NCBI GenBank assembly: GCA_030789695.1
Contig: CM061140.1
Location: 79,050,422-79,114,421, forward strand
Length of the DNA: 64,000 nucleotides
Origin: Scilla litardierei
Taxonomy: Eukaryota > Streptophyta > Magnoliopsida > Asparagales > Asparagaceae
Direction: 5' to 3'
Shown here: in pieces, positions 32,954 to 45,209 of the stretch
Numbering within the stretch: the stretch's first letter is position 1
How the letters are laid out: each line of letters starts with the position of its first letter
The notes under the pieces: generated by a model
Databases searched by the model: none
What the model saw: the letters and a program-made list of their open reading frames with translations, nothing else
Told to the model about the DNA's origin: nothing
Position numbers and translations under genes: made by a program

Positions 32954-33923
32954 TCGTTGTTCCGAGGACTCTCCATATACATTCTGGATGATATATTTTA
33001 GTGAGAGTGTTTTGGGTTAGGATGGGGTTGAGAGATGCTTTGATGTATTTTTTTGTGCTTTCTGGTTGTCGGTGTTGGATTTTATGATATGACGATGGTG
33101 ATGATGATGATGATGTACTTTTTGTTGTTTATATAGATGATGTGTCTCACTTCATATGCTGTACCTCATATATTCGATGTGATATCTTTTTGGATGCACT
33201 CATGTTGTCTATATATATATATATATATGTTCATCAACGTTCACTTTGTCTTTTATTCGTCGTGCAAATTTTAATATTCGTTGAATATATTTGAAATGTG
33301 ATTTCGTCGCTCGACGCATAAAAACTTGGTTAAATGGATTTAAATTCTGTAATTTTATAGAATTGTTTTCCATGCACAAAATTAACCAAGAATATTGAAT
33401 ATTGAAGAGTATGTTTCTTTATTCAAGAAATGAATAATGATTTGGTGTTTTTGATGATTTTGATTTTTTTTTGATAATGGAAAATTTGGCACACCTTGTT
33501 TTGATTTCCACAAATTTTCCCTTGGTGTCAAGTTGGTCCATTGCCTTTGTCTACGACTCCCGATGTTGGATTTTACATTTCCTAATTGTTGTCGTTGTAT
33601 GCCCCCCCCATTTTTGGGATAATGCCAAAGGGGGAGAGATAATGATAATAAAATAGCGCAAATGAAAATTTAACTCAATTTCCAAGAATCTAGTTTGATA
33701 TGTTAGATTCAGGGGGAGTTAAGATACATATAAGGATTTTCAAAATCCGATATTTCAAAAATCAATTCATTTTATTTATCTTACTCGTCTGCTTGATGCA
33801 ATTCATTTATATTCATTTTGGAATTAACGTGTCATCAATGCAGGGGGAGTAAGTATTTTACATTTGAATTATTATCTTTGATTATTATTTATGTTGGTTT
33901 GTCATCACCAAAAAGGGGGAGAA
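32954..33923 (+). other. 3' non-coding region and polypurine tracts of SIRE element
   Basis: No gene is seen. It contains a TA microsatellite (33211-33229), purine tracts CAGGGGGAGTTAA (33709) and CAGGGGGAGTAA (33841), and the LTR-proximal tract AAAAAGGGGGAGAA (33910-33923), which immediately precedes the LTR. Confidence 0.8.
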
Positions 33924-34339
33924 TGTTGAATATTGGACTCCCCGGATTTGGTTTTGGATGATGAGCAAACATAAATAATTCATGAACTAACAATTTGTGA
34001 GCGCAGTATTGGAGATCGTCGCCAATTTCACGTGAACATTCAAAGCGACATCTCAACACTTTCCCAAGCTCATATTCATGCCTAAAGCTTCGTTGAAGCT
34101 CTTGCGACGCTTTGGATAATATGAAGATTCAATCGAAGCTATCGAAGACCGTTTATTAAGGTTTTATTTATAGTCTTTTAGCTTCGATATATAGAATGTT
34201 AAGCCTTGAGTATATCTTACGTCTATATCTTCATTACGCTCATTTCGTAGCTCTAGGATCCTTGCACAAGTTCATTCTAACTTCCTCGAAGCGTCGCGCT
34301 TCGATTCGGACTTTGTTGTGCATGTTAGTTGGTACAAGA

Positions 34340-34870
34340 ACAAGTACTGACCGACTAGATGGTGATCTAGTCGGTCGGCAACTGTTCTTGGACCGACTAG
34401 TTTGATTCCTTAAATTCTTGGACTTTACTGTTTACAGTTAGTCGGTCTACGTTGACTCACCGACCGACTAGTTTGTGAACTAGTCGGTCAGTGATGCTTC
34501 TTTGACCGACTAGTTGAGACTTACTGTTCACTCTAAAATTCTCCTAAACTACTGTTTACCGTTAGTCGGTCTAAGAACGTTTGGTGACCGACTAGTTGAC
34601 AATCTAGTCGGTCAACTTTTGTTCTTGGACCGACTAAGTCAACTTGCCTTCAGACTATGTTGTTTTGCCTCTTAGTCGGTCTACGTTCATTGGATGACCG
34701 ACTAGTTGTGAAACTAGTCGGTCAGACAGTGTTCTTGGACCGACTAGATTTCTAGGTCTGAAATTCTATCTCTTCTCAGATCTGCTCTTAGTCGGTCCAT
34801 GCTTTGTGACTGACCGACTAGTTGATGAACTAGTCGGTCAGTGAGTGTTCTTTGACCGACTAATTCTCAT
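34340..34870. repeat. GACCGACTAG/CTAGTCGGTC dyad array in SIRE LTR
   Basis: Five units of about 112-124 bases. Each unit is a large dyad: 10-mer, 14 bases, inverted 10-mer, 8 bases, 10-mer, 14 bases, inverted 10-mer. One 8-base centre is exact at 34349-34376 (GACCGACTAG, ATGGTGAT, CTAGTCGGTC). Linkers contain ACTGTTTACAGT-like sequence. Confidence 0.93.
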
Positions 34871-34917
34871 AGATTTCTTTCCGTTGGAGATTGACCTAAC
34901 TTGTTTTTATGGGACCC

Positions 34918-34925
34918 TATAAATA
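34918..34925 (+). promoter_or_regulatory. LTR TATA box
   Basis: TATAAATA in GACCCTATAAATACGAACC, about 55 bases after the last dyad. Confidence 0.7.
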
Positions 34926-35665
34926 CGAACCTAGGTCATTTCTATCTTCAATAGAGCTGCCATTAAGAGATTCATTGAGTTCTAAAGAGATAGCTATTCT
35001 CCCTCAAATCAAAAGCTCTCTTCCTCACAAGAAACACATTCTCTCTCATTTCTAGATCTAGAGAGAAGCTTGTTCTTGGTGAGCTCTTCAAGCTATTGCT
35101 TGATTCAAGTTTCCAAATCTTCCCTAGGCACCCATTGCTGCTCATTTCCTTGGTGCTAGGGTTTAGTGACTTCATCTTCCTCAAATCCTTCATTCCACCT
35201 ATTGGGTAAGAAAAACTCAAGGTATAGGATTTTGTGGTAAGAGTATTTATTTCATCTAAACTCTTTTATATTGCTTATTGGCTCTCTCGGTTGTGAGAGA
35301 AGTTTGTGATCCCGGGTTGTGGGATTCACTTTGCCATTGCATGTATGATTTGATCTTGTGAAGGTTTTTTCACAAGATATTCATAGTGGAAATCTTGAGT
35401 TAGGGTTTCTAACTCAAGTATCCGGAAGGGATCCGGGTGGTTGGGACGTAGGATCACCGGGAACAAGTCGGGGAGACTTGGGTGGATCCGAACCCATTAA
35501 CATCGTTTGTTAGCATTGTTAATTTCATTGTTGTCATTCAATTTAAGCTTCCGCAAATTGATTTGGTAGTTGTGTGCAATTTAATTTGGAATTATACGCC
35601 TTATTATTTTAAAGTACTATTCACCCCCCCTCTAGTACTTGTGCAGTAGCTGGTAGGGCATTACA

Positions 35666-36842
35666 CCGTGGGCCGAAGAGCTGCTGGCTCGGCCCAACAC
35701 AAAACACAAAAAAAGAGGTACGTCGTGGGCCTGAAGCCCACAGTGGCCTGTGGGCTCTGGCCCACAGACCGAGAAAAAAAAGAAGGTATTATGGTTGCGG
35801 GTTGCAGGCCCACACGCCTATTAATCTTGAAAAAAGGGAGACATTACCCAGTCTGCGGGCTTCACACCCGCTGGCCAACTATTTTTTTTGAAAAAAACAC
35901 AAAAAAAAAATAAAAAGGCGTTGTGTTTGTATAACTGTGGGCCTAGAGCCCATAGACCACAAAAATTCCAGAAATATGGGGGAGAAAACAAAGAAAAATA
36001 AAAAAGGAGGGGATTTTGGGCTTATAAATAAAATGGAAAAATATGGGGATTAACAAGGGGACAAATGTGGATATTTGGAGAATATGGAAGGGTCAAAAAA
36101 AGAAAATTTAATCCTTTTTCAAACCAAATTACTTGAGGGCACTATTCAATTTTATTTGAATTGGCCCATATACGCATAACTTTTTATAGCATTTTATCAT
36201 ATATGATGCATATGTTTAGGATCATAATTATATGCCTTGCATCACATTTTTCTATCACATATTCTGGGATAAATTTTATACTTAGTTGTGTGAGCATTAG
36301 CTTAATAATTATGAAGATCATGCGACCGCTCTGCCATTAGTTATCTAACCTAACGGTGTGTGACATCGTCTCGTTGTCCGATTAATTATTAAGCACTCAA
36401 TATGATGTATTTATCCTGTTTGAATCTGTGATGCATGTCATGCATTATAAACATGTTTTATGAGCACAAATTTTGCTTAAATGGATAATTGTGGTTTTGG
36501 ATCGGCTGTTTAGTCCCACATTTTACTTTCCTGCTCTTTTCCTTTTCTTTTGAGAGAAATTGTAATGAGGAAAAATATGTAATGTCCAAGACCGACGATA
36601 ATTTTCATGGAGGCGGAGGCCACTCCCGAAGATGAAGATTTTCATGGAACCAATGTGGTTTCCAAAGTTGTAATTTTCTCTTTCATTTGTATAAAACGGA
36701 CTATAATATGGAGTTTGGGACATTATTTTTTATGTGCTGACTAGCAATCCACGAAATTAGTTTATTCATTTAAAATTACCTCTACATCAAATAATGTTTT
36801 TAGTATTCTTAATTCATGCAAAAATTGTGTTTTCCTATATAA
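35666..36842. other. Non-coding DNA with GGGCC/GGCCC dyads
   Basis: Between the SIRE LTR and the next gag. Positions 35666-35960 hold repeated short inverted pairs such as GTGGGCCTGAAGCCCAC, TGTGGGCTCTGGCCCACA and GTGGGCCTAGAGCCCAT. The rest is AT-rich. It probably includes the decayed 5' LTR of the copia whose gag starts at 36843, but I could not match it to the LTR at 60100. Confidence 0.45.
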
Positions 36843-39705
36843 ATGGCAAAAATCGCAAGCATCGATTTCGAAATACTGGATGCATCAGGGAAGAATTATC
36901 TAAGCTGGCAGCTGGATGTCAAATTCCACCTGCGAGCTCAATCCCGCATAACTAAAATTACAAAAGACAAGCAGGCGACAGACATTGAAAAGGTGAAAGC
37001 CATTATATACATTCATCTCCACGTGGATAAGACCCTAAAGGGTGAATACCTTACAGTCGAAGATCCACTAGAGCTGTGAACTGCCCTTGAGGACATGTGT
37101 AAACATCAGAAGATGTTATACTCCAAGAGGGCACATTATGAGTGGGAGAACCTGAGACTTCAAGACTTTAAGTCGATAGCTGAGTACAACTCGGCTCTAT
37201 TCAGCACTACCTCACGCCTGAAGTTGTGTGGTGAAGAAGTCTCAGAGAATCACATGATGGAATAGACTTATACGACTTTCCAAGAAAAAGATGCAATATT
37301 TGTGCAGCAATACCGTGAACGAAAGTTCACTAGGTACTCTGAGCTGATGTTATGCTTTCTAATTGCTGAACAGAACAAAGAGCTTCTCCTAGCCACTCAT
37401 AACATGCGCCCCGCTGGCACGGCCCCCTACCAAAAGCTCATAAGGGATCTTCTTCTTTCAAGAAAAATAATAATAACAATAAAAGGAAAGGCAAGTTCGA
37501 CATGGGGGGACCAAACAAAAAGGCCAGATGACAAGTCCACCAGCAAAGAAATGAAGGGAGGCAGATGTTCACTTGGCGCAGAAATGATAACAATAGAAAT
37601 CAAGCACCCCCACCCTGAAAGGATTGGTAAGACCAGTGCCATAGTTGTGTCTTAAAAGGACACTCGTCTAAAGTGTGCAGAACTCAACGACACCTCCTAG
37701 ATTTGTACAAAGAAAGCTTGAAGAAGAAAGCTGAAACAAATCAGGTGTCCACCCACCCACATGATCTAGTCCAGTTCACTGCTAATGATTTCAAAAAAGA
37801 CAAATTGTTTGATTAGATATTTTTATCTTTGTTAAAAAATATTGTCGAAGATCTATTTATGTTTTTCATAACTATGCAGATTGTCATTTGAATAAAGTAG
37901 TTATATTTTTTTAATAAATGTGCTTATATATTTTATCTTTAATAGATGGACTGCTCGCATGACTGCTCAGTAGACAGTGCCTCAATACATATGATCCTTC
38001 AATACACATGCTATTTTCATTGCATTACACCATATGGTAGCCTGGTAAATACAATATCAGGGTCATCAAACATAATTGAATGTTCTTGAAAAGTAACATT
38101 GTTGCTCCCAAATGGTACAGAAATGAAAATAAAGGATGCATTATTCTCTCCGAATTCAAAAAGAAATTTATAAAGTTTCAAGGACACCCATTTAAACGGA
38201 TTTCACTTAGAAACTGCAAACATAAATAAAAAAGAATATTTGTATGTGACGTCTCAAGAAAAAGGAGTTAAATCCATACTTAAGCGTTTTAAGAGCCTTT
38301 CATTAGGCCTATACCATACAAAGATTCGAATAGATGAAGAAAATTTGACAGAGCACCTAAAGTACCCGATATCATCCAAGTTTCTACTTTGGCTGATAGA
38401 CTTGGCCACCCGGGATCGGTTATGATGCACCGCATCTTATCCCAATCCTATGGAGATGATTTGAAGATCCAGAAAATTCTTCAAACGGGTGAATTCCCTT
38501 GCATCCCTTACTACAAGGGAAAATTAATTACAAGGCCATCTCCACTAAAAGTAGACAAAGAATCTCCAAGCTTCCTCGAAAGAATACAAGAAGACATATG
38601 TAGACTAATCCACCCCAAGTGGTCCTTTTTGGTACTTATGGTACTAATTGATGTATCCTCAAAATATTTGTATGTGTGTCTACTATCGAACCGTAATCTA
38701 GCTTTTCCAAAGCAATTAGCACAAATAATAAAGTTGCAGGTGCATTTTCCAGACAATCAAATAAAGAAAATCCGTCTGGATAACGATGGGGAATTACCAC
38801 CCGGTCATTTCAATAATATTGCCAAGCAGTTGGGATAGAAATTGAACATCATGTGCCACATGTTCATACCCAAAATGGGTTAGCAGAGTCATTAATAAAA
38901 AGAATCCAATGGATTGCACATCCATTACTATTGAAATCCCGGTTACCGGTGACTGCAAGGGGACATGCAATATTACATGCTACTTTTTTAATAAAATCAG
39001 ACCCTCTGGAGGTCAAAGTCTTTCCCTAACGCAACTTGCATATGTAATACCATAGAACATCTCTCACTTGAGAATTTTTGGTTGTGCAGTCTATATCCGC
39101 ATAGCACCACCACATAGGACAAAAATGGGTCCTCAACATCGTCTAAGGATCTATGTAGTGTTTGATTCACCCTCAATAATAAGATACCTAGAACCCCAAA
39201 CAGGGTACGCATTCAAGGCATGTCTTAAAGACTGAATTTAATGAGACATCATTCCCCAAATTAGGCCCGGATACTACAAAGTCTGCAGCTACACATATAA
39301 TATCGTGGGATACCAAATCATTGACCCACTATGATCTGGTAACCAAGCAATGTGAAGATCAGATCCTGAAGATCCTCCACATTCAGAACACTGTTCATCA
39401 GTTACCGAATTCATTTACTGACAACCAAAAGATTGTCAAATCACACATCCTTGCTACAAATACCCAAGCTAGGATTGACATCCCCAAGAATGGATGCAAT
39501 CTACCAACATCAGAAGTGGTTGTTCCTCAACTGAAAAGAGGCAAACCACCAGGCTCCAAGAACAAAAATCCAAGAAAAAGAAAAACTCCTGGTGACCTTG
39601 TGACAAGACCACCACAGAAAAATGAGCTAATGTCCATACCATCACCTCTCCTGAATCCACTATAGAGGATAAGCCGAGAGAAAATGAAATTAAACTATGT
39701 ACGTA
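36843..39705 (+). pseudogene. Decayed copia gag and integrase, 5' part
   Basis: Gag starts MAKIASIDFEILDASGKNY, then LSWQLDVKFHL, with a stop at 37077 where LWT would be expected, and continues in several frames (LRLQDFKSIAEYNSALF, then QQYRERKFTRYSELM) to about 37700. Integrase parts appear at 38389-38838: ADRLGHPGSVMMHRI, then DVSSKYLYVCLLS and RLDNDGELPPGHF. HTQNGLAESLIKR follows after a stop. The linker to reverse transcriptase (RGKPPGSKNKNPRKRK near 39540) is recognisable. There are many stops and frameshifts. The element is interrupted at 39711 and resumes at 58217. Confidence 0.8.
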
Positions 39706-39710
39706 TAGTG
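39706..39710 (+). other. Target site duplication TAGTG, left copy
   Basis: TAGTG before the LTR start at 39711; the identical 5-mer is at 58212-58216. Confidence 0.9.
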
Positions 39711-40169
39711 TGTTAGTTATTGGTTTTTTAGACCAATATTGTTTTGATGGTGATCACAACATTATGTTGTTTATAATTACTCTCAATGTTTTAGTCTCAT
39801 GATTAACAATTGAAGAATAGTATTTTGGAGACCAAAAGCTTGGTGCAAGGATGGACATCAAGAGGAGCATTGCCAAAGCTTGGAACTTGATGAAAGAAAG
39901 CTCATCAAGTGGCGCCAGAGCTTGGAAGATGATGTGGAGATCAAGGATACTCATCCATGAGGACTCGGACTCTAGGAGAAGCAAATTGTAATCCATGTAA
40001 TTCTTATTAGTTGCTTTTCTCTTTTTGAGTTTAGGAATTTGTAATGCCTTGATTAGATGGTCTCATTCATTCATGCATATGCATCAACCATCTTAAAGAA
40101 CCTTAGGATCATCATAGAATCCAACCCAATTGGTTCCACATACCATGAACTCTTATTGGAGTCTCTGGC

Positions 40170-40700
40170 CTTCCTTCAGGCATCTGCTGATGGCAAGATA
40201 GGTAATTGGTGGTTCACGAGACCCCTAGCCAGCCTTCTACAGGCGGCTGATCTGCACAGCTCAAGTCAATATTTTCTGCACTCTTAATTGAGTTTTTGGT
40301 GCAAGCAAATGAAATAAAAAAGATAGGCGCATGCCAACCATCAGGCGCCTGAACATTGTTCATCAGTCGCCTATGTGCCAAAGTGCGTAATTTGTCAATT
40401 TTGAGCATCACTCCATCTTATGTGTCAGCCGACTGATGTAGAGTTTACAGTCGCCTGTCAATCCTCAGGTGCCTGGACTTTGTTCATCAGTCGCCTAAAT
40501 CCATAAGTGCGTAAGTTGACATTTCTCAGCTCCAATTCCATCCTATGTGACAGTCGCCTGACGAAGTCTTTACAGGCGTCTGCACAGTTGTTCAAGTGCC
40601 TTTGTAGTCTTCTACAGTCGTCTGTCCTGGCTCAGATTATAGTCGTCGGGATTTTTATAGCCGTTGATCAGGCGCTGACCATTGTTTTGCAAGCGCATGT
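40170..40700. repeat. CAGGCGCCTG/CAGTCGCCTG dyad array
   Basis: Full or decayed copies such as TCAGGCGCCTGAAC (40342) and CAGTCGCCTG variants, ten or so in all. They lie upstream of the TATA box and are repeated at 57015-57530 in the other LTR. The array is more degraded than those of the other families. Confidence 0.75.
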
Positions 40701-40784
40701 CCAAGCTGTTTTCTGCCAAATCTAGCCGTTGCAGATTTATTCCTTTGGATTTTTTGCTTTGGTTTAAGGGGTCTTGTGGCTTCC

Positions 40785-40792
40785 TATATATA
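40785..40792 (+). promoter_or_regulatory. LTR TATA box
   Basis: TATATATA in CTTCCTATATATAGGAG. The other LTR has TATAAATA at 57613-57620. Confidence 0.65.
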
Positions 40793-41374
40793 GGAGATGG
40801 CCTAGTTGTATTAGAACTCTTGGTTAACATTGAAGATCATTAATAATCTTTAAAGCCACTCCTATTTCTCATTTCCCTCTTTTGAGCCCTAATCCTCTTC
40901 ATGCATTGAAGCTAGCTCGGGAAATCCTCCAAATGCAATCAAAGCACATCTCAACAATTGGAGATCTTCTTTCATGCCTTGCATTCAACTTTTGAGTAAG
41001 TTCATCTCATTAAGGCATAGGTAAGAGTCTATTTATTTCATCTTTGTAATTGAAACCCTAACTCTCTTTGTGGGAGTTAGTTACTCTCTTTGTGTGAGTT
41101 TGGTACTCTCTTTGTGGGAGTTAGTTACTCTCTTTGTGGGAGTTCAAATCCATTGTGTAGGGTATCCCTTGTGTAGGGATTGTATTCACTACCTTGTGTA
41201 GGATCATAGTGAATATTGGAGTGGCTAGATGTACCCAAGTTAGGGAACCATGGTAAAATCACTTGTGTTTGCGTTTGCTTGATTGTGTGTAATAATTTCC
41301 CCTTGCACTTATTATTCTGCATTTGCAAGTTTAATTTTAATTACACAATTATTTCCATTACACTATTCACCCCC

Positions 41375-41376
<2 letters not shown>

Positions 41377-41425
<49 letters not shown>
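41377..41425. repeat. GT microsatellite
   Basis: About 49 bases of GT repeats. The equivalent position in the 3' LTR (58161-58177) has only about 17 bases. Confidence 0.95.
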
Positions 41426-41428
<3 letters not shown>

Positions 41429-41460
41429 GTTAGTATTGCAAGGTAGACGGTCCTTACAAT

Positions 41461-41475
41461 TTCTATCAGAGCGAG
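41461..41475 (+). other. Primer binding site, tRNA-iMet type
   Basis: CTATCAGAGCGAGG directly follows the LTR end. TATCAGAGC is the copia tRNA-Met priming core. Confidence 0.65.
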
Positions 41476-41506
41476 GTTGAAGCATACAAACATCGATGGC
41501 ATTCAA

Positions 41507-42552
41507 ATGTCTCAAGGAAAAAGTCTATCAACCGTTCGAATCACGCTCTTCAACGGAACAAATTATCCAAGTTGGAAGATCAAGATGATAATCTACTTGA
41601 AGGGTCAAGCCCTATTGGATGTCGCAGAGTGTCCTTTTGTGAAGCTTACTACACCTGTGGCTATAAGAACAAAGGCAGAGAAGGATTCAATCAAATCCAA
41701 TAAGAGGACAATGAACGTATTTCATTGTGCCATCACTCATAATGAGTTCAACCGCATCTCCATGTGCAAATCGACCAACGAGATTTGGCATACCTTGGAG
41801 ATTTCTCATGAAAGGACGTCAAAGGTAAAGAAACCTAAACAAATTGTGTTTAAATCTAAATATGAATTGTTTAAGATGCAGGAAGGAGAGAGCATCACAT
41901 AAATGTCCACAAGGTTCACGGATATTGTGAACACTTTGGAAGAACTTGGAAAGGTGATTTCTCAAAAGGATCGAGTGGAGAAGATCCTTGACTCTCTTAC
42001 ACCTCAATGGGAGTAAAGGCCAATGGTATTTTGGAGTTACATGACATGACCAAATAAAACATTGAGGAGTGCATTGGAAATCTTATGGCGTATGAAGTAA
42101 AGCGTCTACACATGAAAGAGATTCAACCATCCAAGCCCAAGAAGCTGGAGAAGCAAAAGGGGATTGCATTCTATGTCGCGAGGAGGTAATCATGTGAAGA
42201 AAGAAATTTCATCAAGAAGCCTCAAGTGAAGAAGATGGAGATGAGGGGGCAAGTGATGATGAAATCATGGAGCTCGCCAAGCAACTAAGGCATTCCTGAA
42301 GGACATGCAAGGCAAGTCTTTGTCAAAATTTAACTCTAAATCCAACAAGATTCCTACTTGTTACATTTGCAGTGGTAAAGGTCATCGCTCTATCGATTGC
42401 CGTTCCAAATCATCTAAAGAATCTTACAAATTAAAAGGGAAGAAATATTGGAAAGGCAACTCCAAATACAAGAACAAGAAGAAGGGTCTTGTTGGCATAT
42501 TTGATGACTCGAGTGAGGACTCATCAAATGATAAATAAGATAATGACAAGGA
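41507..42552 (+). pseudogene. Copia gag of gag-only element, 5' part
   Basis: Starts MSQGKSLSTVRITLFNGTNY, with an in-frame Met also at 41477. The UBN2-type gag core continues to a stop at 41900, then in broken frames (RFTDIVNTLEELGKVISQ). The zinc knuckle CYICSGKGHRSIDC is near 42355. It breaks off at the nested insertion, in an acidic Ser-rich stretch (IFDDSSEDSSNDK). Confidence 0.8.
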
Positions 42553-42557
42553 GGTAG
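42553..42557 (+). other. Target site duplication GGTAG, left copy
   Basis: GGTAG directly before the LTR at 42558; the identical 5-mer is at 54687-54691. Confidence 0.9.
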
Positions 42558-44288
42558 TATAATGCCCTACGAAGCTACTGCACAAGTACTAGAGGGGGGG
42601 TGAATAGTACTTTAAAAATAATTAAGAAGATGATTCCTAATTATCTTGCAAACTCAACCAACAATGCGGAAATGTAAATATTGTCAACAAAGAAATGCAA
42701 TCGCAAACAGACAATATAACGGGTTCGGATCCCCACAAGTCTCCCCGACTTGTTCCCGGTGATCCTACGTCCCAAACACCCGGATCCCCTCCGGATACTT
42801 GAGTTAGAAACCTCTAACTCAAATTTGCACTATGAAATACTTGTAGAAAACCTCTACAAAGTCAAATCATACACAAAAGAAATTGTGACTCACACAACCC
42901 GGGATCACAAACAAACTCTCACAACCGAGAGTAAATCACTTGCAATATTCAAAGTAAATGAAATGTGAAATTCTTACCGACAAAATCCTATGCCTCGAGT
43001 AAACTTACGAATTAGGGCAAAGAAGGATTTTGGTGAAGATGGAGGCACCAAACCCTAGCTCCAAGTAAATGATCAGCGATGGGAGGCTAGGAAGATGTTG
43101 GTGACCTAGAATCAAGCTCTCGGCTTGTAAGGCTCACAATCAATGAATCTCTTTTTTGAAATAAGAGTGAGTGAGAGATTCAAGTGAGAAATGAAAGAGC
43201 TTTGAATGAGGATTAAATGCTTCTCTTTGATTCTCTAAAGATCAATTAATATCAGCCTTGAATGCTATGAAAGTAGCACTCCAAGTATATATAGGATATA
43301 GGAAAGAGAGAGCAAAATTTGTGGCATTTAATGCTCCAACGACTCTATTCTGAAGCAGACTAGCCAGTCAAAGAAGGACCACTGACCGACTAGATTCACA
43401 TTTAGTCGGTCGGTGAAACAACATGGACCGACTAACAGGTGAACAGCCAAAAGAAGAAGTTCAGGGAAAGATGAACTAGTCGGTCTAAGAAGACTTGCCA
43501 ACCGACTAGTTTCACAACTAGTCGGTCGGTGAGTGTTCTTTGACCGACTAATAGCTGAAATAGAATAGGCTGTATCCAAAGACAGCTAGTCGGTTTAAGA
43601 ACAACTTCCAACTGACTAGTTTCTCAACTAGTCGATCGGTCGTTGTGCTTTGACCGACTAACTGTAAACAGTAAGTTAGGCTCAAAAAATGGAAGCTCAA
43701 CTAGTCGGTCTAAGAAGGATTCCTAACCGACTAGTTTCACAACTAGTCGGTCGGTGAACCTTCTTGGACCGACTAACTGTAAACAGTAACTGAGCTGAAA
43801 TTAAACAAGGCATTCTAGTCGGTTCAAGAAGCATTACCGACCGACTAGATTGCCATCTAGTCGGTTGGTTCTTCTTCTTGAACCAACTAACATGCACAAG
43901 AAGCCGCGATGAGAAGCATTAAGCTTCGGGAAAGATTCTATGGGCTTCTAATAAGATCCTAGCTCTAAGATATGAGCGTTATGAAGATAAAAATGTAAGA
44001 CCTATTCAAGTCTTAAAAATCTACGAAACGAAGCTAGAAGACTATAAATAAAACTTGACGAACCGTCTTCAAAAGCTTCAATCGAATCTTCTTGACTTCA
44101 ATAAAGGTCCTTGAGCTTCAACGAAGCTTCAAGCATACGATCACGCGCTTTGAGAAGTCTTGAGACGTCGCTTTTGATGTTCATAGAAATTTGACGACAA
44201 TCTCCATAACTGCGCTCACAAAGAGTTAGTTCACGATATTTATGTTTGTTCATCATCAAAACCAAATCCGGGGAATCAATACTCAACA
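42558..44288 (-). repeat. 3' LTR of minus-strand SIRE element
   Basis: 1731 bases. On the minus strand it starts TGTTGAGTATTGATTCCCC and ends GGGCATTATA; the partner ends in TACA. It contains the dyad array 43363-43893 and TATATATA at 43286-43293. Confidence 0.93.
43363..43893. repeat. CTAGTCGGTC dyad array in 3' LTR
   Basis: Five units of alternating 10-mers with C-to-T or G-to-A decay in some copies (for example ACTAGCCAGTC at 43358 against ACTAGTCGGTC in the other LTR). Confidence 0.92.
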
Positions 44289-44302
44289 TTCTCCCCCTTT
44301 TT
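44289..44302 (-). other. Polypurine tract of minus-strand SIRE
   Basis: Minus strand AAAAAGGGGGAGAA abutting the LTR start, identical to that at 33910-33923. Confidence 0.9.
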
Positions 44303-45209
44303 GGTGATGACAAACCAACATAAATAATAATCAAATATAATGATTCAAATGAAATTTACTTACTCCCCCTGCTTTGATGACACATTAGTTCCAAATTAAA
44401 TAATAATCATACGCATCAAGCAGATGAGGAAAGTATAAAATATGAATTCAATTATTGAAATTTAGGATTTGAGATCCATTTTTATATCTTAACTCCCCCT
44501 GAATCTAACATATCAAATTAGATTCTCGGAAAAATGCTTTAAATTATCATTTAGCACATCGTCATTATTAATTCTCTCCCCCTTTGGCATTAGCAAAAAG
44601 AGCGGGAGGAGATCAACGACAACAACAATGGCTATAATAAAAGCAAGGGAGTCGTAGAATATGACCATGGTCCAAATGACACCAAAGGAAAATACGAAGT
44701 AAATCAAAGCGTGCCAACAAAACCATAGTTGAAAATCGAAAATGAAATCATCAAAACTCAAATTAATTTTACATATTGAGTTATGAACATACTCTCCAAT
44801 ATCAACATTCTTGATGAATTTAGTGCATGGAAAACAATTCTATGTTTTCATAGAATTAATTTCTATTAAATCAAGATAATCGTCGAGCGACGAAGTCAAC
44901 ATCAGAGACAAAAATATAAGTAATGTGCACACAGAAATGAATGTCAACACGATGTATATATATATATATATATATATCAAAGATGGATACATCAAAAGCA
45001 TACATCTGCCAACAATAATATAAACGATCCTCAGATCGGGGCACATCATACAACATATATCACAGACATCAAAATGATCATACAACAGAAGTATAACATC
45101 AAAATACAAAAATACATCAAAACTCCAGAACCACCCAAACTATCCTACCCCACTCTCTCACAACAAAGTATATCATCCAATGTGCATAGGGAGAGTCCTC
45201 CAATCAAGC
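44303..45209 (-). other. 3' non-coding region of minus-strand SIRE
   Basis: No gene is seen. It contains a TA microsatellite (44954-44976) and repeated GGGGGAG purine tracts on the minus strand. Confidence 0.7.

Larger units (their letters stand above)
26135..35665 (+). mobile_element. SIRE/Maximus-type copia element, 5' end missing
   Basis: Order of parts: gag C-terminal half, pol (protease, integrase, reverse transcriptase, RNase H), dyad array, ORF3, long non-coding tail, polypurine tract, 3' LTR. Integrase before reverse transcriptase makes it copia, and the extra ORF downstream of pol with a long LTR marks the SIRE/Maximus lineage. A minus-strand relative lies at 42558-54686. The 5' LTR falls in or beyond the gap. 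Confidence 0.9.
33924..35665 (+). repeat. 3' LTR of SIRE element
   Basis: 1742 bases from TGTTGAATATTGGACTCCCC to GTAGGGCATTACA. It contains the dyad array 34340-34870 and TATAAATA at 34918. Confidence 0.92.
39711..41458 (+). repeat. 5' LTR of gag-only copia
   Basis: Starts TGTTAGTTATTGG (the partner starts TGTCAGATATTGA) and ends GGTCCTTACA. It contains CAGGCGCCTG-type dyads (40170-40700), TATATATA at 40785, a CTCTTTGTGGGAGTTAGTTA direct repeat (41065-41145) and a GT microsatellite (41377-41425). Confidence 0.9.

Noticed and set aside
41216..41480. ORFs with Val-Cys repeats
   Set aside because: Translation of the GT microsatellite.
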